DNA of 64,000 nucleotides from assembly GCF_030490285.1 (NCBI RefSeq), contig NZ_CP129884.1, forward strand, positions 3,844,001 through 3,908,000, written 5' to 3'. The translations under genes and the position numbers were made by a program. Positions within the stretch are counted from its first letter, which is position 1; every line of letters starts with the position of its first letter. Shown here in pieces: positions 57,002 through 64,000 of this stretch. The stretch comes from Methylomonas montana. Its GTDB lineage: Bacteria > Pseudomonadota > Gammaproteobacteria > Methylococcales > Methylomonadaceae. Under the pieces are notes generated by a model. That model was not told the origin of the DNA. It saw only the letters and a program-made list of their open reading frames with translations, and did not search any database.

Positions 57002-57859
57002 ATGAACTTGAAATGCCAATTGCTACTTGCCTTGTGCTTAGGCCTCGCCACCAACATCGCTAGCGCCCAAGACATTGCGCCAGTTAATCTGGAACAAATC
57101 CGCAAGACTGCTTCCGATTTCGAACACGGCCGCACCGTCAAACAGGATTATCGGCTAGCTTTCGAAATGTATTGCAAGGCCGCTCTTCAAGGCGACGCCG
57201 AATCGGCTTACAGCATGGGTTTTATGTATTTCAACGGCCGCGGCGTTAGCCGCAGTATTCCGCTGGCCAGTCACTGGTTTAAACAAGCGGCCGAACGCGG
57301 CGACAGCCATGCCCAACAAATGCTGGCCCGTTTTGGCGATATGACGCCTAGTGCCGACCCCGCTTGCCAAGCGCCGGCACCGGAACCCGAGATTAAACTA
57401 GTGGCCGCCCCCAATCCTAACCGCCAGCTGGTCGAGAGCTGGGTTAAGGAGATTGCGCCGATCTACAGCATTGATCCGCAACTGGTCATGGCGGTGATTC
57501 AAGCCGAATCAGCTTTCAACCCCAGCGCCCTTTCGGGCAAAAACGCCCAAGGCCTGATGCAATTGATCCCGGAAACCGCCGAACGCTTTGGCGTCAAGGA
57601 TAGCTGGAATCCGATTCAAAACATCAAAGGCGGTACCGCTTATCTGCATTGGCTACTGCGGCATTTCGAAGGTAAAGTCGATTTGGTATTGGCCGCCTAT
57701 AATGCCGGCGAAGGCGCTGTGGAGCGTTATCAAGGCATCCCGCCCTATCAGGAAACCCGTAATTACGTGAAGCAAATCCTGGCTTCGTACCAAAAACCGA
57801 CTCACCCGGTACCACCGCAAGAATTGCAAAAAAAACTGGTCATCGAACAAAAAACCTGA
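57002..57859 (+). CDS. Lytic transglycosylase with Sel1-like repeats
   Basis: A 285-residue exported protein, from MNLKCQLLLALCLGLATNIA; the in-frame ATG at 56975 would bury the signal peptide. Residues about 35-115 carry Sel1-like (TPR-type) repeats (AFEMYCKAALQGDAESAYSM, GRGVSRSIPLASHWFKQAAE). Residues about 145-270 form an SLT (Slt70/MltC-type) domain with the catalytic Glu in AVIQAESAFNPSA. The motifs GLMQLIPETAERFGV and AAYNAGEGAVERY follow. It degrades peptidoglycan locally, often for secretion or pilus systems, but no such system is adjacent. Confidence 0.92.
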   Translation: MNLKCQLLLALCLGLATNIASAQDIAPVNLEQIRKTASDFEHGRTVKQDYRLAFEMYCKAALQGDAESAYSMGFMYFNGRGVSRSIPLASHWFKQAAERGDSHAQQMLARFGDMTPSADPACQAPAPEPEIKLVAAPNPNRQLVESWVKEIAPIYSIDPQLVMAVIQAESAFNPSALSGKNAQGLMQLIPETAERFGVKDSWNPIQNIKGGTAYLHWLLRHFEGKVDLVLAAYNAGEGAVERYQGIPPYQETRNYVKQILASYQKPTHPVPPQELQKKLVIEQKT

Positions 57860-58210
57860 TCGGCCTCCGCTTGAATCCTTGGCTTAGCTCAAGTTCGACC
57901 GCTATAGTTTGACGCTGTTTGCCGAGAACCGAACCTCGTTAGATTGGCTGCTCGATCCAACTCGCTGTCGACTAAACCGACCTCAGTTTAGCAAATACGA
58001 TATTTCGTACCGTTAACGACATATCGTCCCGACTTCCGCTTGCAGTTGGTGCCTGCAAACCAGCCATCTCACTCGAAAACAGCAATAACACCCTGACATT
58101 ATTGACAGTTACATCAGCCCGGTAACTCTTGGCATGGGAATTGAAGCTATCCAGGCAACCGCCAGCCGATAACGGGTTTGCGAGTCACTCAATTCAAAAA
58201 GGTTATTGCC
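57860..58210. other. Non-coding leader region with palindromes
   Basis: This 350-bp gap holds no gene I can support. It contains an inverted repeat CTAAAC-N8-GTTTAG at 57972-57991 and the larger hairpin listed separately. A TGGCATG-N4-TTGA sequence at 58130-58144 resembles a sigma-54 promoter except for the C of the -12 GC. Confidence 0.5.
57997..58027. repeat. Nested inverted repeat upstream of the diguanylate cyclase gene
   Basis: ACGATAT, one base, TCGT, a 7-nt loop, ACGA, one base, ATATCGT: 11 of 12 positions pair in a stem. With no T run after it, it looks more like an operator or a structured leader than a terminator. Confidence 0.55.
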
Positions 58211-58369
58211 ATGAAAGTTGATAATTTGCTCTTAGCCGTCGCCGCATTGACTCCCACCGATACAACGGACGCCGGCACTTTGAACATGTGCCTCGGTGTC
58301 TCAAATCGCCAGCCTGCCGTAGCATTCCGGTCGACAGCAGCCGATTTAACTATTGAGGAGGTGCTCTGA
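58211..58369 (+). CDS. Possible 52-residue ORF upstream of the diguanylate cyclase
   Basis: A 52-codon frame, MKVDNLLLAVAALTPTDTTD, whose TGA overlaps the ATG of the GGDEF gene (TGATG at 58367-58371). An upstream in-frame ATG at 58178 exists. No domain or clear signal peptide is visible. The exact overlap and a GAGG site near its end (serving the GGDEF gene) suggest it may be a translated leader; it could be a chance frame. Confidence 0.35.
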   Translation: MKVDNLLLAVAALTPTDTTDAGTLNMCLGVSNRQPAVAFRSTAADLTIEEVL

Positions 58370-59130
58370 TGAATAATATGAGCAACTACCAGCGGAGCAT
58401 TAACGCCGCTGTCTCGCCTCTCCTCGCCCAACGCTGGCTTGAGCAAACACCGCCATGCGAGAGCGAATGCTGTCAATTGCAGCAATCTCGTGAAGAAATT
58501 GCAGCTCTGCAGCGCGCCCTGACCATCAGCCAGCAGCAACTGGCTGGTGCCCGGCGGCAAATCGAATCGCTACGGCAATCGCATGCCAGTCTGGAGCAGC
58601 AATTGCTGGAGAGTAACGAAAACTATAGACAAGCCTTGCATTGCGCCCATCACGACGAACTGACCGGACTCCCCAACCGAATTTTGTTACTGGATAGGCT
58701 ACAGCAGATCATGGCCCAAGCCGATCGCCAGCAAAAACCGGTGGCCTTGTTATTCATCGACCTGGACGAATTCAAAAACGTGAACGATAGCCTAGGGCAC
58801 ACGGCGGGAGATCAATTGCTGCGAGAGGTGGCCGCGCGCTTATCTGCCTGCCTACGCTATGGGGACACTGCTTGCCGTTACGGCGGCGACGAGTTTCTGA
58901 TACTACTCGGTGAAGTCGACGACGATTGTAGCGTTGCAGCGGTGATAGAGAAAATCCAATCACGCTTGGCGGAAGCGTGCCTGTTGGACGGCACCCTCGT
59001 CTCGATCACTGCCAGCATTGGCGCCGCAATCTATCATCACGACGAACAAAGCAGCATCGATTTACTGAACCGGGCGGATAGCGCCATGTATCGGGCAAAA
59101 AAACTCAAGCTCTCTCAAGTGATCGGTTAA
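58369..59130 (+). CDS. Diguanylate cyclase (GGDEF)
   Basis: A 253-residue protein. The N-terminal 90 residues are a coiled coil (LQQSREEIAALQRALTISQQ, RRQIESLRQSHASLEQQLLE). The GGDEF domain follows from DELTGLPNRILLLDRL, with an intact active site YGGDEFLIL at about residue 172 that makes c-di-GMP from two GTP. No membrane segment or sensory domain is seen, so it is a cytoplasmic enzyme. An RxxD inhibitory site is not apparent. Its product could act on the YcgR brake protein. AGGAGG lies 8 bp before the start. Confidence 0.92.
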   Translation: MNNMSNYQRSINAAVSPLLAQRWLEQTPPCESECCQLQQSREEIAALQRALTISQQQLAGARRQIESLRQSHASLEQQLLESNENYRQALHCAHHDELTGLPNRILLLDRLQQIMAQADRQQKPVALLFIDLDEFKNVNDSLGHTAGDQLLREVAARLSACLRYGDTACRYGGDEFLILLGEVDDDCSVAAVIEKIQSRLAEACLLDGTLVSITASIGAAIYHHDEQSSIDLLNRADSAMYRAKKLKLSQVIG

Positions 59131-59154
59131 ACGGAGGCCAGGCACGGATTGAAA

Positions 59155-59700
59155 TCAGCGGCGGCTACTATGTGAACTTTTGTAGCGGCCGACACTATCG
59201 ATAATTTCCTGCCGGGCTTCCTCAAGACCGCCCCAACCTTCCACGCTAACCCATTTACCCTCTTCCAAGTCTTTGTAATGTTGAAAAAAGTGAGTGATCT
59301 TGGCCAGCTTATCCGGCTGCATATCCTGATAATCGGTGACATGATTGTAGAACGGCGTCAGGCGCGGCATCGGCACCGCCAGCAATTTCGGATCGGGACC
59401 GGCCTCGTCTATCATTTTCAACACCCCCACCGGCCGGCAGTTGATCACGCAACCGCTCAGCAAGGGCGCCGGCGTGATGATCATTACATCAACCGGATCG
59501 CCGTCCTCGGATAGCGTTTGTGGAATGTAACCGTAGTTGCAGGGATATTGCATCGCAGTACCCATGAAGCGATCCACTGTCAGTGCACCGGTATGTTTGT
59601 CCACTTCGTATTTAACCGGATCGCTGAAGGCCGGTATCTCGACCACCACATTAATTTCAAACGGAATATTTTCGCCGGCGGCGACTTGCATGAATGACAT
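59155..59700 (-). CDS. ppa: Inorganic pyrophosphatase
   Basis: A 181-residue type I soluble pyrophosphatase. The signature [12 protein letters not shown] is in place, as are [15 protein letters not shown] and [14 protein letters not shown]. The ATG at 59700 is chosen after AGAGGA; an in-frame TTG just upstream is less likely. It hydrolyses pyrophosphate to phosphate, which would compete with the PPi-dependent phosphofructokinase encoded at 15.9 kb for the same PPi pool. Confidence 0.96.
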   Translation of the reverse strand: MSFMQVAAGENIPFEINVVVEIPAFSDPVKYEVDKHTGALTVDRFMGTAMQYPCNYGYIPQTLSEDGDPVDVMIITPAPLLSGCVINCRPVGVLKMIDEAGPDPKLLAVPMPRLTPFYNHVTDYQDMQPDKLAKITHFFQHYKDLEEGKWVSVEGWGGLEEARQEIIDSVGRYKSSHSSRR

Positions 59701-59772
59701 CAAATCCTCTTTGAGTAACAGGTAAACGCTGTCATTATAGCCGGCGTTATCGGGCTATCGGGATTAAATAAG

Positions 59773-60588
59773 GTGTTAGGCAGTCTGCAAAAAATGACCA
59801 GCGCATTGGCCTGTCCAGTGCTTTACCGTTTGCCGGTCGGCGAACAACAAATCGATCTCAATCCCTTGCTGGGAAAAAAGCTGTCGTTACGCTACAGCGG
59901 CCAGATTTTCTGCGTACATTGCGGCAAGAAGAGCAGCAAAAGCTTCAATCAAGGCTACTGCTACCCATGCTTCATCAAGCTGGCGCAGTGCGATATGTGC
60001 ATCATGAAACCGGAAACCTGCCATTACGCCGCCGGCACCTGCCGCGAACCGAGTTGGGGTGAGGAGTTCTGTTTCCAACCGCATATCGTTTATCTGGCCA
60101 ACTCTTCCGGCATCAAGGTTGGCATCACTCGCCAGTCGCAAACCCCGACCCGCTGGATCGATCAAGGCGCGGTGCAGGCACTGCCGATTTTTAAAGTCGC
60201 TTCCCGCCATCTGTCGGGCTTGATAGAAGTCACTTTGGCACAGCATGTCAGCGATAAAACCAGCTGGCAGCAAATGCTGAAAAACAACACCGTGCCATTG
60301 GATCTGGTCGCCGTCCGCGATCAATTGCTCAATCAATGTCAGGATCAGTTGCACGCTATTGCAAAGCAATTTCCTGACAGCCCGCCGCAATTGCTCGACG
60401 ACGCCGAGTCATTAACGCTGGACTATCCGGTGCTGCAATACCCCAGCAAGGTCAAATCCTTCAATTTCGATAAAGAGCCGCTGGTTTCCGGGGTATTGGA
60501 AGGCATCAAGGGCCAGTATTTGATCTTCGACAACGGCGTAATCAATATCCGCAAATTTGCCGGCTACGAGGTCGAAGTGACGGTTTGA
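59773..60588 (+). CDS. DUF2797 family protein
   Basis: A 271-residue protein of the DUF2797 family. Zinc-like cysteine pairs occur in the N-terminal half (CVHCGKK, CYPCF, CDMCIMKPETC), followed by a GIY-YIG-like segment HIVYLANSSGIKVGITRQSQ. The function is unknown. GTG at 59773 or ATG at 59794 may be the start. Its 3' end overlaps the convergent alanine racemase gene by 25 bp. Confidence 0.85.
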   Translation: MLGSLQKMTSALACPVLYRLPVGEQQIDLNPLLGKKLSLRYSGQIFCVHCGKKSSKSFNQGYCYPCFIKLAQCDMCIMKPETCHYAAGTCREPSWGEEFCFQPHIVYLANSSGIKVGITRQSQTPTRWIDQGAVQALPIFKVASRHLSGLIEVTLAQHVSDKTSWQQMLKNNTVPLDLVAVRDQLLNQCQDQLHAIAKQFPDSPPQLLDDAESLTLDYPVLQYPSKVKSFNFDKEPLVSGVLEGIKGQYLIFDNGVINIRKFAGYEVEVTV

Positions 60589-61709
60589 TCGGCCTGATCG
60601 TCCAAGCCTTGTTCGATGACCTGTACCCTTTGCGTAATCCCACACAACAAGGTATACGGAATGGTGTCGGCATGACGGGCGATCTCCTCCACCGGCAACC
60701 CGCCACCCCACAATGTCACTGGGTCGCTGGGTTGGGCATCCGGCAGGCTGTTCAAATCGACGGTAATCATGTCCATCGACACCCGGCCGATCAACGGCAC
60801 GCGCTGGCCGTTGACCAGCACCGGCGCGCCACTCCTGGTATGACGATGATAACCGTCGCCGTAACCGATCGAAACCACTCCCAAGCGAGTCGCCGTCTGA
60901 CATCGCCAGGTACCGCTATAGCCCACCGTTTCGCCGGCGGCGACGTCCTTGACCGCGATCAGCCTTGAGTGCAGGCTCATCACCGGTTTTAAACCGAAAT
61001 CCACACCGCTCTTACCGGCAAACGGCGAACAGCCATACAGCATCAAGCCCGGCCTGACCCAGTCGCTGGCCCTGTCCTGAGCAGAGCCGAAGCGGACGTT
61101 GGGCCAACCGATGATACCGGCCGAGTTAGCGATGCTGCATTGGCCGGGATGGTCTTTCACCGCGTCGTTGAACAAATCGATCTGCCGGCGGGTTTTATCG
61201 TCCAACAAGTCGTCCGCATTGGCAAAATGGGTAATCAGATTGATCGGTTCCTCGACCAGCGCACAACTGAGCAATTGCCGGTAAGCGGCATTGAAATCGG
61301 CACCCTTGAAACCCAAGCGATTCATGCCGGTATCCATTTTCAACCATACGGCAAGCTTACCCTCGACACCGGCTTGCTGGTGCAAAATGGCGATTTGTTG
61401 CGGGGAGTGGATCACCGCCGCCAAGCGGTATTTCAACAATTGCAGCAACTCATCGACACAGACGAAACCTTGCAGCACCGTGATCGGCTGCATGAATCCG
61501 GCCTGCCGCAAGCGCACGCCTTCATCGACCCGCGCCACCGCAAAACCATCCGCCTCATCCAAAGCCGCGGCGACCCTGTCCATACCGTGTCCATAGGCAT
61601 TGGCCTTGATCACCGCCATGATTTTGTTGTCCGGCGCATAGCGTTTCACCTGCGCCAGATTGTGGCGAACCGCGTCCAGATCCAGACGTACAAAAGCCGC
61701 CGGCATCAT
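60564..61709 (-). CDS. alr: Alanine racemase
   Basis: A 381-residue PLP enzyme making D-alanine for peptidoglycan. The PLP lysine is in VIKANAYGHG (about residue 35), and the catalytic tyrosine region and C-terminal RVSMDMITVDL motif are present. SIGYGDGYHRH is typical. It begins with two adjacent ATGs at 61709 and 61706; the former overlaps the dnaB TGA by 4 bp. dnaB-alr is a common proteobacterial pair. Confidence 0.96.
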   Translation of the reverse strand: MMPAAFVRLDLDAVRHNLAQVKRYAPDNKIMAVIKANAYGHGMDRVAAALDEADGFAVARVDEGVRLRQAGFMQPITVLQGFVCVDELLQLLKYRLAAVIHSPQQIAILHQQAGVEGKLAVWLKMDTGMNRLGFKGADFNAAYRQLLSCALVEEPINLITHFANADDLLDDKTRRQIDLFNDAVKDHPGQCSIANSAGIIGWPNVRFGSAQDRASDWVRPGLMLYGCSPFAGKSGVDFGLKPVMSLHSRLIAVKDVAAGETVGYSGTWRCQTATRLGVVSIGYGDGYHRHTRSGAPVLVNGQRVPLIGRVSMDMITVDLNSLPDAQPSDPVTLWGGGLPVEEIARHADTIPYTLLCGITQRVQVIEQGLDDQADQTVTSTS

Positions 61710-63100
61710 TCGTAATCATCGGGGCCGTTATAGACCCCGGCAAAATTTTCGAAACGGGTGTATTGCCCCAGAAAGGTCAGCCGCACCGTGCCCAACGGTC
61801 CATTCCGCTGCTTGCCGATGATCACCTCGGCGATGCCCTTGTCTGGACTATCCTCGTGGTAGACCTCGTCGCGATAAACAAAGATGATCAAGTCAGCGTC
61901 CTGCTCGATCGCTCCGGATTCGCGCAAGTCCGACATCACCGGCCGTTTATTGGGGCGCTGCTCCAGATTCCGGTTCAACTGCGACAGCGCGATGACCGGC
62001 ACGTTCAGTTCCTTGGCCAGCGCCTTTAAGCCCCGAGAAATATCGGAAATCTGCTGCACCCTGTTTTCACCGCTGGACGGCGATTGCATCAGCTGCAAAT
62101 AATCCAGCACGATCAAACCCAGCTGACCGTGCTCGCGAGTCAAGCGCCTGGCACGTGAGCGCACCTCGGTCGGCGTCAAAGCCGGCGTGTCGTCGATAAA
62201 CATTTTGGTTTCGGCCAACAAGTTGATAGCCGAAGTCAGCCGCGGCCAGTCGTCGTCGTCCAACTTACCGGTCCGGACTTTGTGCTGATCGATACGACCT
62301 AGCGAAGACATCATCCGCATCGCCAGCGCTTCGCCCGGCATCTCCATACTGAACACCGCCACCGGCATGCCGCTTTTCAGCGCCACGTTTTCGGCCATGT
62401 TCATCGCGATAGTGGTTTTACCCATCGACGGCCGGCCGGCGACGATGATCAAATCCGACGGTTGCAGGCCGGATGTTTTTTCATCCAAATCGGTAAAACC
62501 GGTGCTGGCCCCGGTAATGTCGCCGTCGAGTTCGTACAGGGTTTCGATTTTATCGACAGCCTTAGCCAGCAAGGACTTGATCGAATGGAACCCGCCTTGG
62601 CCGCGTTGACGTTGCTCGGCGATTTCGAATACCTTGCGTTCGGCATTTTCGAGCAAATCGGCGGTTTCCCGGCCCTCGGTGGTAAACGCCGAATCGGAAA
62701 TCTCGGTACCGACGTGAATTAATTGCCGTAACACCGAACGGTCCCGGACGATATTGGCATAAGCGACGATATTAGCGGCGCTAGGCGTATCCCGCGCCAG
62801 CATACTCAAATACGCCAGCCCACCGACGTCCTGCAATTCGCCGGTGGTCTCCAACACCTCGGATAGTGTCACCACATCGAAGGGGTCTTGCTTCTCGGCT
62901 AATTGGGCGATGGAACGAAAAATCAGCCGATGATCCCGGCGATAAAAGTCGTTCTCGGTCACCTTGTCGGCCACAGAATCCCAAGTTTGATTGTCCAGCA
63001 ACAAACCGCCCAACACCGATTGCTCGGCTTGGATGGAATGCGGCGGTACTTTTAAGGATTCGACGGCCTGGTCGGGAGTGAAATAATAATCTTCGGACAT
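61706..63100 (-). CDS. dnaB: Replicative DNA helicase DnaB
   Basis: A 464-residue hexameric helicase that unwinds DNA at the replication fork. The N-terminal DnaG-interacting domain is HSIQAEQSVLGGLLLDNQTW. The RecA-like domain has Walker A GRPSMGKTTIAMNMA, the LIVLDYLQLM segment and VPVIALSQLNR. I set the start at MSEDYYFTPDQAVESL, consistent with family N termini, not at an upstream in-frame codon. No intein is present. Confidence 0.97.
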   Translation of the reverse strand: MSEDYYFTPDQAVESLKVPPHSIQAEQSVLGGLLLDNQTWDSVADKVTENDFYRRDHRLIFRSIAQLAEKQDPFDVVTLSEVLETTGELQDVGGLAYLSMLARDTPSAANIVAYANIVRDRSVLRQLIHVGTEISDSAFTTEGRETADLLENAERKVFEIAEQRQRGQGGFHSIKSLLAKAVDKIETLYELDGDITGASTGFTDLDEKTSGLQPSDLIIVAGRPSMGKTTIAMNMAENVALKSGMPVAVFSMEMPGEALAMRMMSSLGRIDQHKVRTGKLDDDDWPRLTSAINLLAETKMFIDDTPALTPTEVRSRARRLTREHGQLGLIVLDYLQLMQSPSSGENRVQQISDISRGLKALAKELNVPVIALSQLNRNLEQRPNKRPVMSDLRESGAIEQDADLIIFVYRDEVYHEDSPDKGIAEVIIGKQRNGPLGTVRLTFLGQYTRFENFAGVYNGPDDYE

Positions 63101-63212
63101 GGAGATATTGGGAACGGCGGGTATAAATCGGACGGGCATTATACCCTCATTTAAGCATGCCAATCCCCTGCCAGCTAAAGCGGAACAACCGGGAAGAAGC
63201 GACAGACAGGTT

Positions 63213-64000
63213 TTAATCGATCGGGCAATAGCCCTGCGCCAATTCGTAATAGCGGTCCGCGTTCGCAACCAGCTTGGCAACCACCTCGCCGTCTAACACG
63301 CCATCCTCCACCAATTGCTGGAGATGATCGATAATATCGGCCAAGTGCATGCCCTCACGATACGGCCGCGATTGCGCTAAGGCCTGAAAAATGTCGGCGA
63401 CGCTGATAATCCGGCATTCCAGCTCCAGCGATTTGCCGAGCGTCTTAAACGGATAGCCTTCGCCGCGCAGATTTTCATGATGCAAGCCGGCCCACTCAGG
63501 TATTTTGGAATCGGCAAACACCCGCTGCAGAATCCGGAAAGTATCGTAACTATGCCGCTGCATGCAGGCCCGTTCATCGGAGGTCAAGCTGCCGGGCTTA
63601 TCGATAATATCCTCGGAGACGCGCAGCTTGCCAATGTCGTGCAGCAAACCGGCAATCTCTACCTGATCCAGATCGGAACCGGCAATGCCGAAATCCGCCG
63701 CCAAACACCGAGCGATTTGCGCAACCCGTTCCGAATGTTGTTCGGTATAAGGACTCTTGGCATCGACAATCCTCGAAAACAGCCGCGCCATTTCTCGCAG
63801 AGCGGCGTAACCCAGCTCCACTTCCGCCACGTCTCGCCCAAGTTCACGTAAATCCTCGTCCAGATAATCCGGATCCATCGCCAACCAAAATGCCTGACTC
63901 CTCGCCAGCTCGGCAAATGCCGCCAACAATTCCGGCGCAAACAGACAGCCGGAATAACTTTGTAAACACTCCACGATTCGTGGCGCGGCGACCAGGATTT
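63213..64000 (-). CDS. HD-GYP domain protein (N-terminal part outside window)
   Basis: The frame is open to the right edge of the window, so this is the C-terminal part of a longer protein. Residues upstream of the HD-GYP domain (APRIVECLQSYSGCLFAPEL) resemble the end of a preceding HD domain, so a two-HD architecture is likely. The HD-GYP domain itself is intact, with HSERVAQIARCLA, the HD pair in LLHDIGKL and HHENLRGEGYPF. It probably degrades c-di-GMP to GMP, opposing the diguanylate cyclase at 58.4 kb. Confidence 0.9.
   Translation of the reverse strand, partial: ILVAAPRIVECLQSYSGCLFAPELLAAFAELARSQAFWLAMDPDYLDEDLRELGRDVAEVELGYAALREMARLFSRIVDAKSPYTEQHSERVAQIARCLAADFGIAGSDLDQVEIAGLLHDIGKLRVSEDIIDKPGSLTSDERACMQRHSYDTFRILQRVFADSKIPEWAGLHHENLRGEGYPFKTLGKSLELECRIISVADIFQALAQSRPYREGMHLADIIDHLQQLVEDGVLDGEVVAKLVANADRYYELAQGYCPID

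Overview
The window looks like a chromosomal segment of a gammaproteobacterium, most likely a Methylococcales methanotroph close to Methylomonas. That assignment is an inference. It rests on the pyrophosphate-dependent phosphofructokinase typical of ribulose-monophosphate methanotrophs, a VPLPA-type C-terminal sorting signal, gammaproteobacterial gene orders (leuCDB-asd-fimV, mreBCD-mrdA-rodA-mltB) and moderate GC content. No methane oxidation gene lies in the window.

Layout. 1-7.6 kb: the end of adk, then leuC, a tiny coupled ORF, leuD, leuB, asd and fimV on the plus strand. 7.6-10.7 kb: a receiver-Hpt protein and groES-groEL on the minus strand, the latter with a textbook promoter and CIRCE operator. 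10.7-21 kb: metabolic and accessory genes: a MoeB/ThiF-like enzyme, a cation P-type ATPase, a TetR repressor with paired operators facing a DUF1348 gene, PPi-phosphofructokinase, a hydrolase, DUF445 and a B12-binding radical SAM protein. 21-24.7 kb: a small decayed defence/toxin region beside tRNA-Arg(CCT): a GmrSD-like DUF262 endonuclease, a type I restriction hsdR remnant, an intact Phd antitoxin and a frameshifted PIN toxin. 24.7-39 kb: a flagellar/chemotaxis block, with flgA-flgM-flgN-ycgR leftward and cheV-cheR-flgBCDEFGHIJKL rightward. Sigma-54 and sigma-28 promoter matches fit the regulatory hierarchy of polar flagella.

39-46 kb: the cell-shape/peptidoglycan elongation operon mreB-mreC-mreD-mrdA-rodA-mltB on the minus strand. 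46-49.7 kb: gatCAB for Glu/Asp-tRNA amidation, with an Uma2-family nuclease gene inserted between gatA and gatB. 49.8-57 kb: an accessory stretch with a DUF433 antitoxin and interrupted DUF5615 toxin, a 26-nt poly-C tract, a secreted protein, a VPLPA-CTERM metalloprotease, a two-component system and an IS5-family transposase remnant. It is bracketed by two inverted copies of a 53-bp repeat. 57-64 kb: a lytic transglycosylase, a diguanylate cyclase, inorganic pyrophosphatase, DUF2797, alanine racemase, DnaB helicase and a truncated HD-GYP protein.

Most of the window is ordinary housekeeping DNA. The observations most worth checking are an apparent ATA start codon for mreC, the repeated pattern of intact antitoxins beside broken toxins, the hsdR relic abutting the DUF262 gene, the uma2 insertion in gatCAB, and the inverted dispersed repeat with its neighbouring poly-C tract. 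I found no convincing wholly new multi-gene system.
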